NCBI RefSeq assembly: GCF_001567585.1
Contig: NZ_LRQV01000025.1
Span: 1-63,029, forward strand
DNA: 63,029 nucleotides
Reading direction: 5' to 3'
Origin: Micromonospora rosaria
GTDB taxonomy: Bacteria > Actinomycetota > Actinomycetes > Mycobacteriales > Micromonosporaceae
Positions 23,730 through 35,000 of the stretch are shown one piece after another. The number at the start of each line of letters is the position of its first letter. Position 1 is the first letter of the stretch. The notes below the pieces were generated by a model, which had not been told where the DNA came from, searched no databases, and was given only the letters and a program-made list of their open reading frames with translations. A program made the translations under genes and the position numbers.

Positions 23730-24524
23730 GTGGACTTCAATCGGGCGCAGTACGAGGCTCTGATCGCCGACATCCGAGCGGGCCTGGCCGATTTCGACCG
23801 GCAGCTCGGCGCGCTCTCGGCCGCGTCGGTCGCTGCCGCTGGCCGCTGGTACATGCCCGCGCACGTCTCCGACGCTGTCCTGACGATGGGCCGGGAAAGC
23901 GTCAGCGCCGGCAAGAGAATCAAGGACCTCTACCTCGACCTGTTGCAGGGCGAGCTGGCACCGATCTTCATGTTCGTCGACGCCTGGAACTGGATGGACG
24001 TTCGCGGCACCGCCACCGGGGTATCCAGCGCACTCACCGCTCAGCACCTGGTGGTCGACGACTCCGACTGGTCGGGCAAAGCGCGAGACGCCTACGTCGG
24101 CAGCGTGGAAGGCCACTCCAAGGCCGCAGCCCAGATCGGATCGATCGCCTCAAGTACTGCCGTCAACCTGTTGACCTGCGCTGCAGCCGGAGCGGCCTTC
24201 TACGGGACCCTCGCCGTGGTGCTGGCGAAGCTGATCCTGGCAACCTCCGTCGCCATCGCAGCCCTCGGCTCAGCGGTCTTCTCCTGGGCCGGGGTAGCGC
24301 TCATCATCGGCGAAGCCGGCTACAGCACAGCCGTCATCGCTACAGCCATCGCGACTCTGACCGCGTTCCTCTCGGCCCAGGCCACCGCCATGATCCTCCT
24401 ACGAGGCGAGGCGGTCGACTCGTCGTCGTTCCCCGGCGGCACGTGGCCGCGCGCCAACTCGTCGGCCTTCAGCGACGCCACCGTGACCGACGGCGACGCG
24501 GACTGGTCCCTGGCCCAGGAGTAG
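23730..24524 (+). CDS. WXG100/PPE-like secreted or membrane protein
   Basis: A 264-residue protein. The N-terminal 130 residues are helical with a WXG-type turn, DSDWSGKARDAYVGSV near residue 111. They are followed by three hydrophobic segments (AVNLLTCAAAGAAFYGTLAV; LATSVAIAALGSAVF; VIATAIATLTAFLSAQA) and a polar tail. This resembles actinobacterial WXG100-like proteins fused to membrane helices. It is the last gene of the set starting at 22214. A partner of the EspC-like protein is likely; a toxin role is not evident. Confidence 0.65.
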   Translation: MDFNRAQYEALIADIRAGLADFDRQLGALSAASVAAAGRWYMPAHVSDAVLTMGRESVSAGKRIKDLYLDLLQGELAPIFMFVDAWNWMDVRGTATGVSSALTAQHLVVDDSDWSGKARDAYVGSVEGHSKAAAQIGSIASSTAVNLLTCAAAGAAFYGTLAVVLAKLILATSVAIAALGSAVFSWAGVALIIGEAGYSTAVIATAIATLTAFLSAQATAMILLRGEAVDSSSFPGGTWPRANSSAFSDATVTDGDADWSLAQE

Positions 24525-24864
24525 ATCTGCCCTCGGGGCAGGGCAGGGCGCACAGTTCGCGAAGCCGCCGCTGCTGCCAGTCTCGCCGGTCTCGCGGTAT
24601 GAGTGCCAAACGATCTGGATCTGGATAGTGGGACATACCCTGATCTTGGACTGCTCGGTCTCACTGACGTCATGTGTGACTATGGACATAAACGACATCT
24701 GTCCTCTGCGGATCAGGTTCCCCGACGCGATGTCGCAGGTCGGCGGCCTTCCTGAGGTGATCCTGAACGCCAAGATCGATCCGTGACAGGGAGGTAAAAA
24801 TCGGTCACGGACGGCAATGAGTTTTTGATCGACTCCCTTTTGTGCTGGTCAGGGCCTCAGTAGG
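24525..24864. other. Intergenic region before the LamG gene
   Basis: About 340 bp with locally lower GC content (24600-24850). No supportable gene. AGGGAGG at 24787-24793 is followed by no usable start. A promoter for the LamG gene is expected here but I cannot place it. Confidence 0.4.
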
Positions 24865-27800
24865 GTGTCGGCCAAGATCCGCTTCGAGCTAATCCGCGAA
24901 GGTGCCATCTTGCCCTCGGTACGCCCTGCCTGGTTGACGTCCGCCCTCGTCCTTTCGCTGATCACTAGCTCGTTGACCGTCGCCGGGTCACCCGACCGGG
25001 CGAGCGCCGGGGAGAGCAACTGTCCCGCCGGTGTGGCGGAAGGCGGTACCGCCACGGCAGGTACCGAACGCCAGGCCCTCGCCCTCGCCGCGGCATGCGA
25101 CATCGCCGTCGAGGTCCTGGGTGCAGCCTCCGAAACCACGAAGGCCTTCGCCCAGCCCTCCGGTGATCTCGCCTTCGAGTCGTGGCTCGAACCGCAGTGG
25201 ACCCTCCAGGACGGTGGATGGCGGACCATCGGCACCAACCTCCAGGTGGACGACGACGGTCTCATCCGTCCGGTGGCCTCCACCGCCGACGTCGCCTTCT
25301 CACCGGGGGGCTCCGGCCCCTTCGCAACGATGACCGGTGCGGGCGCCGACTTCACGCTCGGCTGGTCGGCACCGCTTCCCACCGGTGTCATCGCTGGCGA
25401 CACCATCACATACCCCAACGTCTACACCGACGTCGACCTGGTCGTCCGTGCCGACCGGGCGGGCTTCTCGCACCTGCTCGTGGTCAAGAGCGCGGCAGCG
25501 GCCAGTAACCCCGCCGTCCGCGCCACGCACTACGTCGTCGGCGGCTCGGCGGAGGTCACCTCCGTCGCGGGCGGGGTGACGATCACCGGGCCGCAGGGAC
25601 TGCTGGCCGCCGCGCCCCCGGCGACGGCATGGGACTCGAAACCCCCCACCAGCCAATCCGATTCCGAGCGGCAGGGCCCGAACTCACGGCAGGTCGTCCC
25701 AGCCGGCTCCACGGTCCACGGACCCGCCGACTCGGCGACCGTCGCACCCGTCAGCGTCGAGGTCGGCGACGGCACCCTGACCGTCGCGGCCGCGCCTGAG
25801 GTGTTCGAACAGCCCAGCTTCCCGATCTTCATCGACCCCACCTACGACAAGCGGTGGACGAACTGGGCCCCGGTGAACAGTTCGAGCCCGAACAGCCAGT
25901 GGACCTCGGGTACCTCCTATCCCCGAGAGGCGGCGCGGGTCGGCTCGAACTGGGACAACCACTCGGACATCTGGCGGTCGCACTTCTACTTCGACGTCTC
26001 GGTCCTTCGCGGCAAGCGCATCACAGGGACCACCAGCGTCGACGCCTACCTGCTGCATACGGGCTGGTGCGCGGGGGAGTCCATCGGTATCTGGCAGACG
26101 AACTCCCTGGTCAGTAACACCGCCAGCTGGAACGGCATGAGCGACAAGTGGCTGCACGGCGGCGCCCTGCAGACCAAGGTCGGCCAGGCCAACGGGGGTT
26201 GCGGGCAGGCACCGAACTGGATGGCCTTCAACGGCTCGAACATCGGCCACCACGTCCAGCGCCACGCCGACTCGGACTTCACCTCGATCACCTTCGGCCT
26301 GCGGATGGCCTCCGAGAACGGCGGTCACTGGGCGCGGTTCGACCCGACCCGGGTGCGGTTGACGGCCACCTACCAGCACAAGCCCGCCTCCCCGGCGGCG
26401 ATCCGGACCGCCCCGGGCGGTACCTGCAGTACGAGTTCCCCAGGGCCGTGGCTGAACGTCACCACCCCGACCCTCTACGGCAAGGCCAACGACGGCGACG
26501 GAACCGTCCGGGTCCAGTTCGACCTGAACGGTCCGACCAGCCCCGCAGACCACACCTCCGCCTGGACGAACTCCGGAGCGGAACGCGGCTGGACCACCCC
26601 CAAACTCGCCGAGGGCAACTACACCTGGCGGGTCCGCGGCACCGACGGGGTCGACAACACCGCATGGACGGGCAACTGCCACTTCCGCCTCGACCACACC
26701 CCTCCCATTACCCCCGTCGTCGCCCGGACCTCGGCGACACCGGTCGTCGGCCAACCGGTCACCCTGAGCCTCACCTCCTCCGACGCCCGATCCGGCGTGA
26801 AGCAGTTCGCCTACGGCATCGGAGTCGACGCCAGGCAAACCTTCGTCGCCTCCACCGGTACGGCCTCCATCACCTTCACGCCCGAAGCCGGGCGGACCGT
26901 GGTCTACGTGTGGGCCCAGGACCACGCCGGTAACTACTCGGCCCGTACCGCCTTCAACTTCTTCACCGGCCGAATCACCGAGGTCCAGCCGCGGGCCTCC
27001 TGGCGACTCGACGGCGACGGCCTGGACGACTCCGGACAGGACCGGCACCTGACGATCGACGGCGGCGTCGGCTACGGCACCGACCGCAGAGGCCATCCGA
27101 CCGCAGCCCTGAACCTCGACGGCACGAGCTGCGCGGAGACCACCCCGGTGATCCGCAGCGACGTGGAGTACTCGGTTGCCGGTTGGGTGAAGCTGGCCTC
27201 CAAGAGCAACGACGCTGCGGTCATCGCCCAGACCGGCTCGACGGCCCCGGCCTTCGTGCTCGGCTACGCCAAGGACACCGACCAGTGGCGGCTGTCGGTG
27301 ACCAACGGGGACACCGCCGCTTTCGGCGCCGCCTCCGCAGTAGCCGCCGCACCCGCCGTCGGGGTCTGGCAACACCTCGCCGCCACCGTCGATCCGGTGG
27401 CACGAGTGATGCGCCTGTACCTCAACGGAACGTTGGCCGCCGAGAACACCTTCACCTTCACGCCCTGGAACGGGGAATCTCGCCTCCTGCTCGGGTGCGC
27501 CGGCAGCGCCACCACGACATGGAACCGGCTTGACGGGTCGCTCGACCAGGTGGGTGTCTGGCAGGGGCTGCTCGGCGACAGCCTGATCGGACGGGCCATG
27601 ACGGAACTGCCCGCCGGTCTCGTCGGGGACTGGCGAATGCGCGGCAGCGGCACCGAAGCCACCGGTCGTTCCGCCGACGCGGAGGTACCCGAGACCGCCT
27701 CCTGGGTCGACGACCAGTACGGCCGCCCGGAGTCGGCCATGCAGCTCGACGGCGACCAGTGCGCCACCGTCACTGGCCCGGTCCTGCGCACCGACGAGTC

Positions 27801-28929
27801 CTTCACCGTGGCCGCCTGGGTCAAACTCGCCGAAGCCGGCACCACCAACCAAACCGTTCTCGCCCAGGACGGCACCCGGGTCAGCGGCTGGTACCTCGGT
27901 ACCCGGCACTCGGGCGGCGCGCCCTACTGGGCGATGGCGATGAAGGCCACCGACCAGGAGACCTCCGCCACCGAGTGGACCGGCTCCCCGAACCCCATGA
28001 CCGCCCAGGTCGGCACCTGGACACACCTGACCGGCGTCTACGACGCCACCGACAACCGAATGAGCCTCTACGTCAACGGCACCCTCGCCTCCACGGCAAC
28101 CCGGACCGCCGCCCCCTGGCGGGCCGAAGGTGCCCTCACGGTCGGCTGCTCCTGGTACGCCGCCACCCGCGCCGACCACGTCACCGGGGCAATCTCCACC
28201 GCGCGGGCCTGGCGCGGTGCCCTCACCGCCACCGAGGTCGCCGACGTCCACGGCGGCAACCCCGGGGTGCGGCTGGCGGGGCTCTGGCCGCTGGACGGCC
28301 CCGCCAGCGACACCCCGACCCACCTGACCGACGTCTCCGGCAACGGCCGTGACCTGACCGTCAACGGCACCTACACCTGGTCGCGGGACCGGGGCTTCGG
28401 CCGCGACGGAGCCCTCGGCCTGGACCTGACCGGCACCTCCTGCGCCGAGAGTTCCGGCCCGGCGGTAAGCACCGACGCCTCCTTCACCGTCGCCGCCTGG
28501 GTGATGCTCGAACAGACCACCGCAGACCACGTCCTGGTGTCCCAGGCGGGACCGGCCCGGGGCGGCTTCTCCCTCAGGTACGCCGCCGCCACCGACCGTT
28601 GGCAGTTCGCCCTGCCCTCGACCGGCAGCGGCACCCCGACCTGGCACACCGCCGAGTCCGCACAGGCCCCGGAGCTGGGCAGGTGGACCCACCTCACCGG
28701 CGTCTACGACCTGCTCGCCGGGAAGGTCCGTCTCTACGTCGACGGGGTGCTGCACGGCGAGACCGACGGCCCCGCCTCCCCGTGGGCAGCCACCGGGCCG
28801 CTGCTGATCGGCTGTGAGGGTGACACCGGCGGGCAACGCTGGTCGCCGCTGGGCGGGGTCGTGGACGACGTCCGCATCTGGACCTCGACCCTCGACCCTG
28901 ACGGGATCGCCGGCCTGAGCGTCGACTGA
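24865..28929 (+). CDS. Secreted multi-LamG-domain surface protein
   Basis: A 1354-residue exported protein. A signal peptide is seen near residues 18-50 (WLTSALVLSLITSSLTVAGS). Residues about 320-510 resemble the DNRLRE beta domain found before RHS proteins (FYFDVSVLRGKRITGTTSVD). A bacterial Ig-like part with TPTLYG.A and YTWRVRGTDGVDNTAW follows. Three LamG/concanavalin-like domains start near residues 710, 918 and 1136, each with a WRLDG/WPLDG opening, a SFTVAAWVKL-type strand and RLYVDG/SLYVNG. They probably bind glycans or cell-wall material. It lies 80 bp before the RHS gene, as such proteins often do, and may act as its surface partner. GTG 24865 is the first start; the ribosome site is weak. 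Confidence 0.82.
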   Translation: MSAKIRFELIREGAILPSVRPAWLTSALVLSLITSSLTVAGSPDRASAGESNCPAGVAEGGTATAGTERQALALAAACDIAVEVLGAASETTKAFAQPSGDLAFESWLEPQWTLQDGGWRTIGTNLQVDDDGLIRPVASTADVAFSPGGSGPFATMTGAGADFTLGWSAPLPTGVIAGDTITYPNVYTDVDLVVRADRAGFSHLLVVKSAAAASNPAVRATHYVVGGSAEVTSVAGGVTITGPQGLLAAAPPATAWDSKPPTSQSDSERQGPNSRQVVPAGSTVHGPADSATVAPVSVEVGDGTLTVAAAPEVFEQPSFPIFIDPTYDKRWTNWAPVNSSSPNSQWTSGTSYPREAARVGSNWDNHSDIWRSHFYFDVSVLRGKRITGTTSVDAYLLHTGWCAGESIGIWQTNSLVSNTASWNGMSDKWLHGGALQTKVGQANGGCGQAPNWMAFNGSNIGHHVQRHADSDFTSITFGLRMASENGGHWARFDPTRVRLTATYQHKPASPAAIRTAPGGTCSTSSPGPWLNVTTPTLYGKANDGDGTVRVQFDLNGPTSPADHTSAWTNSGAERGWTTPKLAEGNYTWRVRGTDGVDNTAWTGNCHFRLDHTPPITPVVARTSATPVVGQPVTLSLTSSDARSGVKQFAYGIGVDARQTFVASTGTASITFTPEAGRTVVYVWAQDHAGNYSARTAFNFFTGRITEVQPRASWRLDGDGLDDSGQDRHLTIDGGVGYGTDRRGHPTAALNLDGTSCAETTPVIRSDVEYSVAGWVKLASKSNDAAVIAQTGSTAPAFVLGYAKDTDQWRLSVTNGDTAAFGAASAVAAAPAVGVWQHLAATVDPVARVMRLYLNGTLAAENTFTFTPWNGESRLLLGCAGSATTTWNRLDGSLDQVGVWQGLLGDSLIGRAMTELPAGLVGDWRMRGSGTEATGRSADAEVPETASWVDDQYGRPESAMQLDGDQCATVTGPVLRTDESFTVAAWVKLAEAGTTNQTVLAQDGTRVSGWYLGTRHSGGAPYWAMAMKATDQETSATEWTGSPNPMTAQVGTWTHLTGVYDATDNRMSLYVNGTLASTATRTAAPWRAEGALTVGCSWYAATRADHVTGAISTARAWRGALTATEVADVHGGNPGVRLAGLWPLDGPASDTPTHLTDVSGNGRDLTVNGTYTWSRDRGFGRDGALGLDLTGTSCAESSGPAVSTDASFTVAAWVMLEQTTADHVLVSQAGPARGGFSLRYAAATDRWQFALPSTGSGTPTWHTAESAQAPELGRWTHLTGVYDLLAGKVRLYVDGVLHGETDGPASPWAATGPLLIGCEGDTGGQRWSPLGGVVDDVRIWTSTLDPDGIAGLSVD

Positions 28930-29008
28930 CCCACCGCAGGGGTGGAACCACCCCCACTCGTCTGCCACCCCGGCCCACCGACCTCCCCCTCCCTGTCAGG
29001 AAGGTGTC

Positions 29009-32000
29009 ATGTCGCAGCCCCGCCCGACCCTGTCCGGCCCCCGACGGCTGGTCGCCCTGAGCGCCATCACCGTGTTGGTGGCCTCCACTCTCGCCGTGGT
29101 GGAGCAACCCGCCCAGGCGGTCGAGACTCCGCGAGGCGACCGCGCTGTCAAGGCCGACAAGGTCCAGCCGGCCCGGCCGGTCCCCGTCGACCGGACCCCC
29201 CTACCCGATGACGGCGGCAGGTGGGCGCCGCCGACCGACACCACCTGGCCGCAGCCCGGCCGGGCAACCCTCACCGCTAGCACGGCCTCGACATCGATGG
29301 CACGAACCGTGCCCGGTGGGCTGCCCGTGACGGTCACCCCTGTCGACGGCGCCCGCACCCCCGCCCAGACGCACGTCCAGGTCCTCGACGAGGAGCACTC
29401 CCAGCGGCTCGGCGTCAGCGGGCCGGTGATCGTCGTCGACGGCCAACCGGGAACGGTCGAGGCGACCTTCGACTACACCGGGTTCCGGAACCTCTACGGG
29501 GCGGGGTGGGGGGATCGGTTGACCCTTCGTCAGTTGCCCCCCTGCGCGGCCACCACCCCCGACCGGTCGGAGTGCCAGCACACCGAGCGGGTCGAGACGA
29601 CCAACGACCCGGCGGCAGGCACCCTGGCCACCGAGATCACCACCGCCAGCGGTCAGCGAACCGTCTTCGCCATGACCGCCGACGAGTCCTCCGACGAGGG
29701 TGACTACAAGGCAACCGACCTCAAGGCATCCGGATCGTGGACCGCCGGAGACAGCTCGGGCGCCTTCACCTACACGAACCCGGTGCGGATCCCCCCGGCA
29801 GAGGGCCCCCTGCCGGAGGTGTCCCTGAACTACTCCTCCCAGATCGTCGACGGCCGGATGGCCGGCGCCAACAACCAGGCGTCCTGGGTCGGCGACGGCT
29901 GGGAGTACACCCCGGGCCTGATCGAACGCACCTACGTCACCTGCACCGACGACCGGGACGCCGTCAGCGGCGACGACCCGAACAACAAGACCAAGGAGAC
30001 CGCCGACCACTGCTGGAAGGGCGACTCACCCCACGTCACCCTCTCCCTCAACGGCACCAACACCTCACTGATCAAGGACGACACCACCGGAACCTGGCGG
30101 GCGCAGCACGACAGCAACTGGAGAATCGAACTGACCGGCAGCGCCGCGACCCCGAGCGCCGCCACCACCGAACGGTGGACCATCACCACCCCCGACGGCA
30201 CCCGGTACGACTTCGCCAGCGAGGTCGCCACCGCCAACTCCCGCTGGACGGTCCCCGTCTTCGGCAACCACTCTGGCGAGCCGTGCCATGCCACCGACTT
30301 CAAGGACTCCTCCTGTGCTCAGGCGTGGCGGTGGATGCTCGACAAGGCGGTCGACGTCCACGGCAACACGGTCCGGTACTACTACAGCACCGAAACTGGC
30401 CACTACGGTGCGGCCGGCGACAAGGACAACCGGGTCTCCTACCAGCGCGGCGGCTACCTGACCCGCATCGAGTACGGGCTGCACTCCGCGCACCCGACCC
30501 TGGCCGCCACCGCGAAGGTCCTCTTCACCACCGACGACCGCTGCCTTGCCACCCCGTGCCACGAGGACGGCAAACCCGTCCACGCCAACTGGCCCGACGT
30601 GCCCTGGGACAAGAACTGCGCCGCCGCCCCCTGCACCGACAAACTGGCACCAGTCTTCTTCACCACCAAACGCCTCACGAAGATCACCACCCAGGTGCGC
30701 GCCGGCTCCAGCACCTTCACCGACGTCGACTCCTGGACCCTCACCCACGAGTTCAAGGCACCGACCGTCGCCGGCTCGGCCTCCCTGTGGCTCAAGCAGA
30801 TCGTCCGCGCCGGCCACGTCGGCGGCACCGTCACCGACCCCGCCGTGCAGTTCACCGGTGTCGAACTGGCCAACCGCGCAAACGCCCTCGCCGGCGCACC
30901 ACTGTTCTCCCGCTGGCGGATCCAGACCATCCGCACCGAGTCCGGCGCAGACTTCCACGTCACCTACTCCGAACCCGACTGCGACACCAACGATCTGCCT
31001 ACCAACGTCGCCTACAACTCCCGGCGCTGCTACCCGGTCTACTGGACCCCCGACGGGTACTTTGAACCCAAGCGCGACTGGTTCCACAAGTACGTGGTCA
31101 CCGAGATCTCCGAGATCGACCGGACCGCCGACCAGCCCGCCACGACCACCCGCTACGAGTACAACACTTCTGGCAGCGGCACCAACGTCCTCTGGGCCTA
31201 CGACGACAACGAGTTCACCAAGAAGAAGCACCGCACCTACGGGCAGTGGCGCGGCTACTCCCAGGTCACCACCCGGGTCGGCGACCCCAGCAGCGGCACC
31301 CCCCTCACCACCCGCCAACGCTTCTACCGCGGCCTCGACGACCAGCCACTGCCCAACGGCACCCGGCGCAGCGTCCAGGCCAGCGACTCCGACGGCAATT
31401 CGTACCCCGACCATCCCGCGCTGGCCGGTAATCCACTGGAGCAGGCCACCCTCGACGACACGACCATCATCGAGTCGTCCAGCACCCAGTACTGGACACG
31501 GCAGACCGCCAGCCGCACCCACGACGCCGGCACCGACCGGGCCTACCTCACCGGCCCCACCCTGGAGAAGACCCGCAAGCGTCTGGCCCCCGGAACCTGG
31601 GCACGCACCGAGACCGCCACCACCTACAACACCGACGGGCTACCCGTCAGCGTCTCGGAGACGGGCGACACCGCCCAGACCGGTGACGAGACCTGCACCC
31701 GCACCACCTACGCCACGAACGACACCGCCTGGATCCGGGCGGCCGTCACCCGGGTCGAGACCGTCGCCAAGGCGTGTGCGGTGTCCCCGTCCCGCCCCGC
31801 CGACGTCGTCTCCGACACCCGGACCTACCACGACGGCTCGAACACCCACGGCGCCACCCCGTCCAAGGGGCTAGTGACGAGGGAGGACATCCTCGACACC
31901 TGGGACGGCGGGCCCGTCTACACCACCACCGCCCGTAGCAGCTACGACGCCCTGGGCCGGGTCACCAGCGAAACCGACGCCCGAGGACAGGTCACCACCA

Positions 32001-35000
32001 CGGCCTACACCCCCGCAGGGCCGGGACCGGTCACCCAGACCCTCACCACCAACCCCCTCGGCCACCAGATCACCACCCACCAACAACCCGCCTGGGCCGA
32101 ACCCGTCACCGTCGTCGACGCCAACAACAAACGCACCGAACTCACCCACGACGCCCTCGGGCGACTGACGAGGGTGTGGCTGCCCGGCCGGTCGAAGGCC
32201 ACCCAGACCCCCAACCTCGAATTCGGCTACCTGGTCCGCAACGACGGACCCCTGGCCGTCACCGCAAAGCGGCTGGGCCCCAACGGCACCTACCTCACCG
32301 AGATCGGCCTCTTCGACTCGCTCTACCGCCCAGTGCAGACCCAGGAGGACGCCCTCGGCGGCAACCGCCTGGTGACCTCGACCGGCTACGACCACCGGGG
32401 ACTCACCCAATACGAGGCCGGACCCACCCAGACCACCGGGCCACCCGCCACCACCCTCCTGCAGGCCAACCCCGGCGCGGACCGCATCCGCACCGTCTTC
32501 GACCACGACACCGTCGGCCGCGTCACCCGCGAAGCCAGCTGGTCGGGCAACAACCAACTCTGGGCGACCACCACCAGCTACGGCGGCAACACCACCGGCT
32601 GGCAGGTCGCGGTGACCCCACCACAGGGTGACACCGCCACGGCCACCATCAGCGACGTCCACGGCCGCACCACCGAACTACGGCAGTACCAGGCCGGCAC
32701 CCCGAGCGGCACCTACGACACGACCAGCTACACCTACACCCCCCGCGGTGACCTCGCCACCGTGACAGGCCCGACAGGGAAGGTCTGGACCTACGAGTAC
32801 GACCTTCGCGGTCGGGAGGTGCGCACCGACGACCCCGACAAGGGCATCACCACCCTCACCTACGACAACGCCGACGACGTCACCAGCTCCACCAACGCAC
32901 TCGGCCACGTCGTCGCCACCGAGTACGACCTCCTCGGCCGGCAGAAAAAGCGCCTGGTCAACGGCCAGACCACCGCCGAGTGGACCTACGACACCATCGC
33001 CAAGGGCCACCTCACCAAGCAGACATCGATCGTCGACGGCCACCAGTTCACCCGCGAGATCTTCGCCTACAACAACGCCTACCAGATCGCCGACGAAGAA
33101 TCGGTGATCCCCGCCATGCCAGGCCTGGCCGCGGCAGCCGGCACCTACGTCTCCACCTACACCTACCGGATCGACGGCTCACCCGAGCGGATGAGCGTGC
33201 CGAAGGTCGGCGCACTCGAACGCGAAATCATCGGCTACACCTACGACGACCTCGGCAACGTCACCCGGGTGGGCGGTACCTCCTACCCCTCGGGGACCAA
33301 CACCGTCTACGTCGACGCCGCCACCTACTCACCCTACGGCGAGCTGCTGCAACGCCGCCTCGGCCCGAGCAGCAACCCGCAGGCCTACCAGACCTACGTC
33401 TACGACGACGCCACCCGCCGGTTGACCGAGTTCTACTTCGACCGGGACGCCTCCGTCACCAACGTCGCCGCGCTCTCCTACCGGTACGACCCCGCCGGCA
33501 ACGTCCTGTCGATGGCCAACCAGCCGCAGGACAACGACGACCAGGTACGCCCCGGCGACAGCGACGTCCAGTGTTTCCAGTACGACTACCTCCGCCGGCT
33601 CACCCAAGCTTGGACCCAGGCCGTCGACACCTGTGCCCCCGCACCGAACGCCAGCACCGTGGGAGGGGTTTCCCCTTACTGGAAGTCGTACGCCTTCGAC
33701 AAGGCCGGGTCCCGCACCTCGGTGACCGACCACCAGGCCGGCACCACCGCCGCCTATGGGTACGCCCAGGCGGGCGCCGACCAGCCTCACGCGGTCCGCA
33801 CGGTGACCACCGGCAGCCGGGTCGACCACTACGACTGGGACGCCACCGGGAATCTCACCTACCGCCGGGTCGACGGGGTCGCCGAGACATTAGACTGGAG
33901 CGAGCAGGGAAACCTTTCACAGATCACTGGTCCGCAAGGCGTGACCCGGATGGTTTACGACGCCGACGGGAACCGGATAGCTCGGATTGACCCCGGCAGT
34001 CAGGCGACTGTTTTCGTTTCCGGGCAAGAACTGAAAATAGTCGGTTCGGACACTGTTGGGACTCGCTACTACGAGCACTCCGGCGATATCATCGCCTCCC
34101 GATCAACCTCCACTGCCGCCAGTGGCAATGATGTCATTTGGCTCGCCTCGGATCAGCACGATTCTGCGATGTGGGCGCTCAACTCGGTAACCAGGGTCGA
34201 AACCGTAAAGTACGCCGATCCGTATGGTAATCAGCGGATGCAAGGGGTCAGTAGTCTCTGGCCATCGGGGGAGCGCGGGTTCGTAGGCGGCATTGCCGAC
34301 CCGACGGGAATGTCGTTGCTGGGTGCCCGCTTTTATGACGCCACTCTGGGTTCGTTCATTTCGGTGGATCCCCAGACCGATGAGTATGATCCGCAGCGGC
34401 TAAACCCTTTCGCTTATGCCAACAGTAATCCGATTACCTTCGCTGACCCGGACGGTCTCTTCTGGGGTAGCGTGAAGAATGCGGCGAGTAAAGTAGGGAA
34501 GGCTGTTTCGGGCGCCGCTGTATCGGCAGCGAAGGCCGTAGTAAACAATGCTGGGGCAATATCGGCGGTCGCCGGTGCCGTCGCGATGGTTTCGGCTGTT
34601 CTCCCGCCCCCGGCTCAAGTAGTGGCCGCCGCTGCGGGAGCAGTGGCGGCGGTAGCGGGAGCTATCGACACCATCAAGACCTGTGCGGGCGGGAGCGGAG
34701 CGGCCTGCGCCATGGGCGTGGCATCTATGGTGCCTGGAGTTCGTCAAGCGAAGACCGCTGCCCGGGGTGTAGGGGCGGTCAAGCAGGTAAGCAAGGCCAA
34801 AAAGAGATCACCAGGCTGTAACAGCTTCCTGCCCGGAACACTCGTGCTGCTCGCGGATGGCAGTTACAAAGAGATTGAATCCATTGAGTTGGATGACGTT
34901 GTTATCGCGGCCAATCCCGAAACCGGCGAAGAGGGGGCCCGGCCGGTAACTGCCGTTATCAAGGGGGATGGGTCGAAGAGGCTCATCGACGTCGTCATTG

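Noticed and set aside
25684..28968. 1094-residue minus-strand open frame
   Set aside because: Antisense to the LamG gene; Gly/Asp-rich shadow typical of high-GC DNA with no domain or ribosome site.
30065..31522. 485-residue minus-strand open frame
   Set aside because: Antisense to RHS repeats; no recognisable family.
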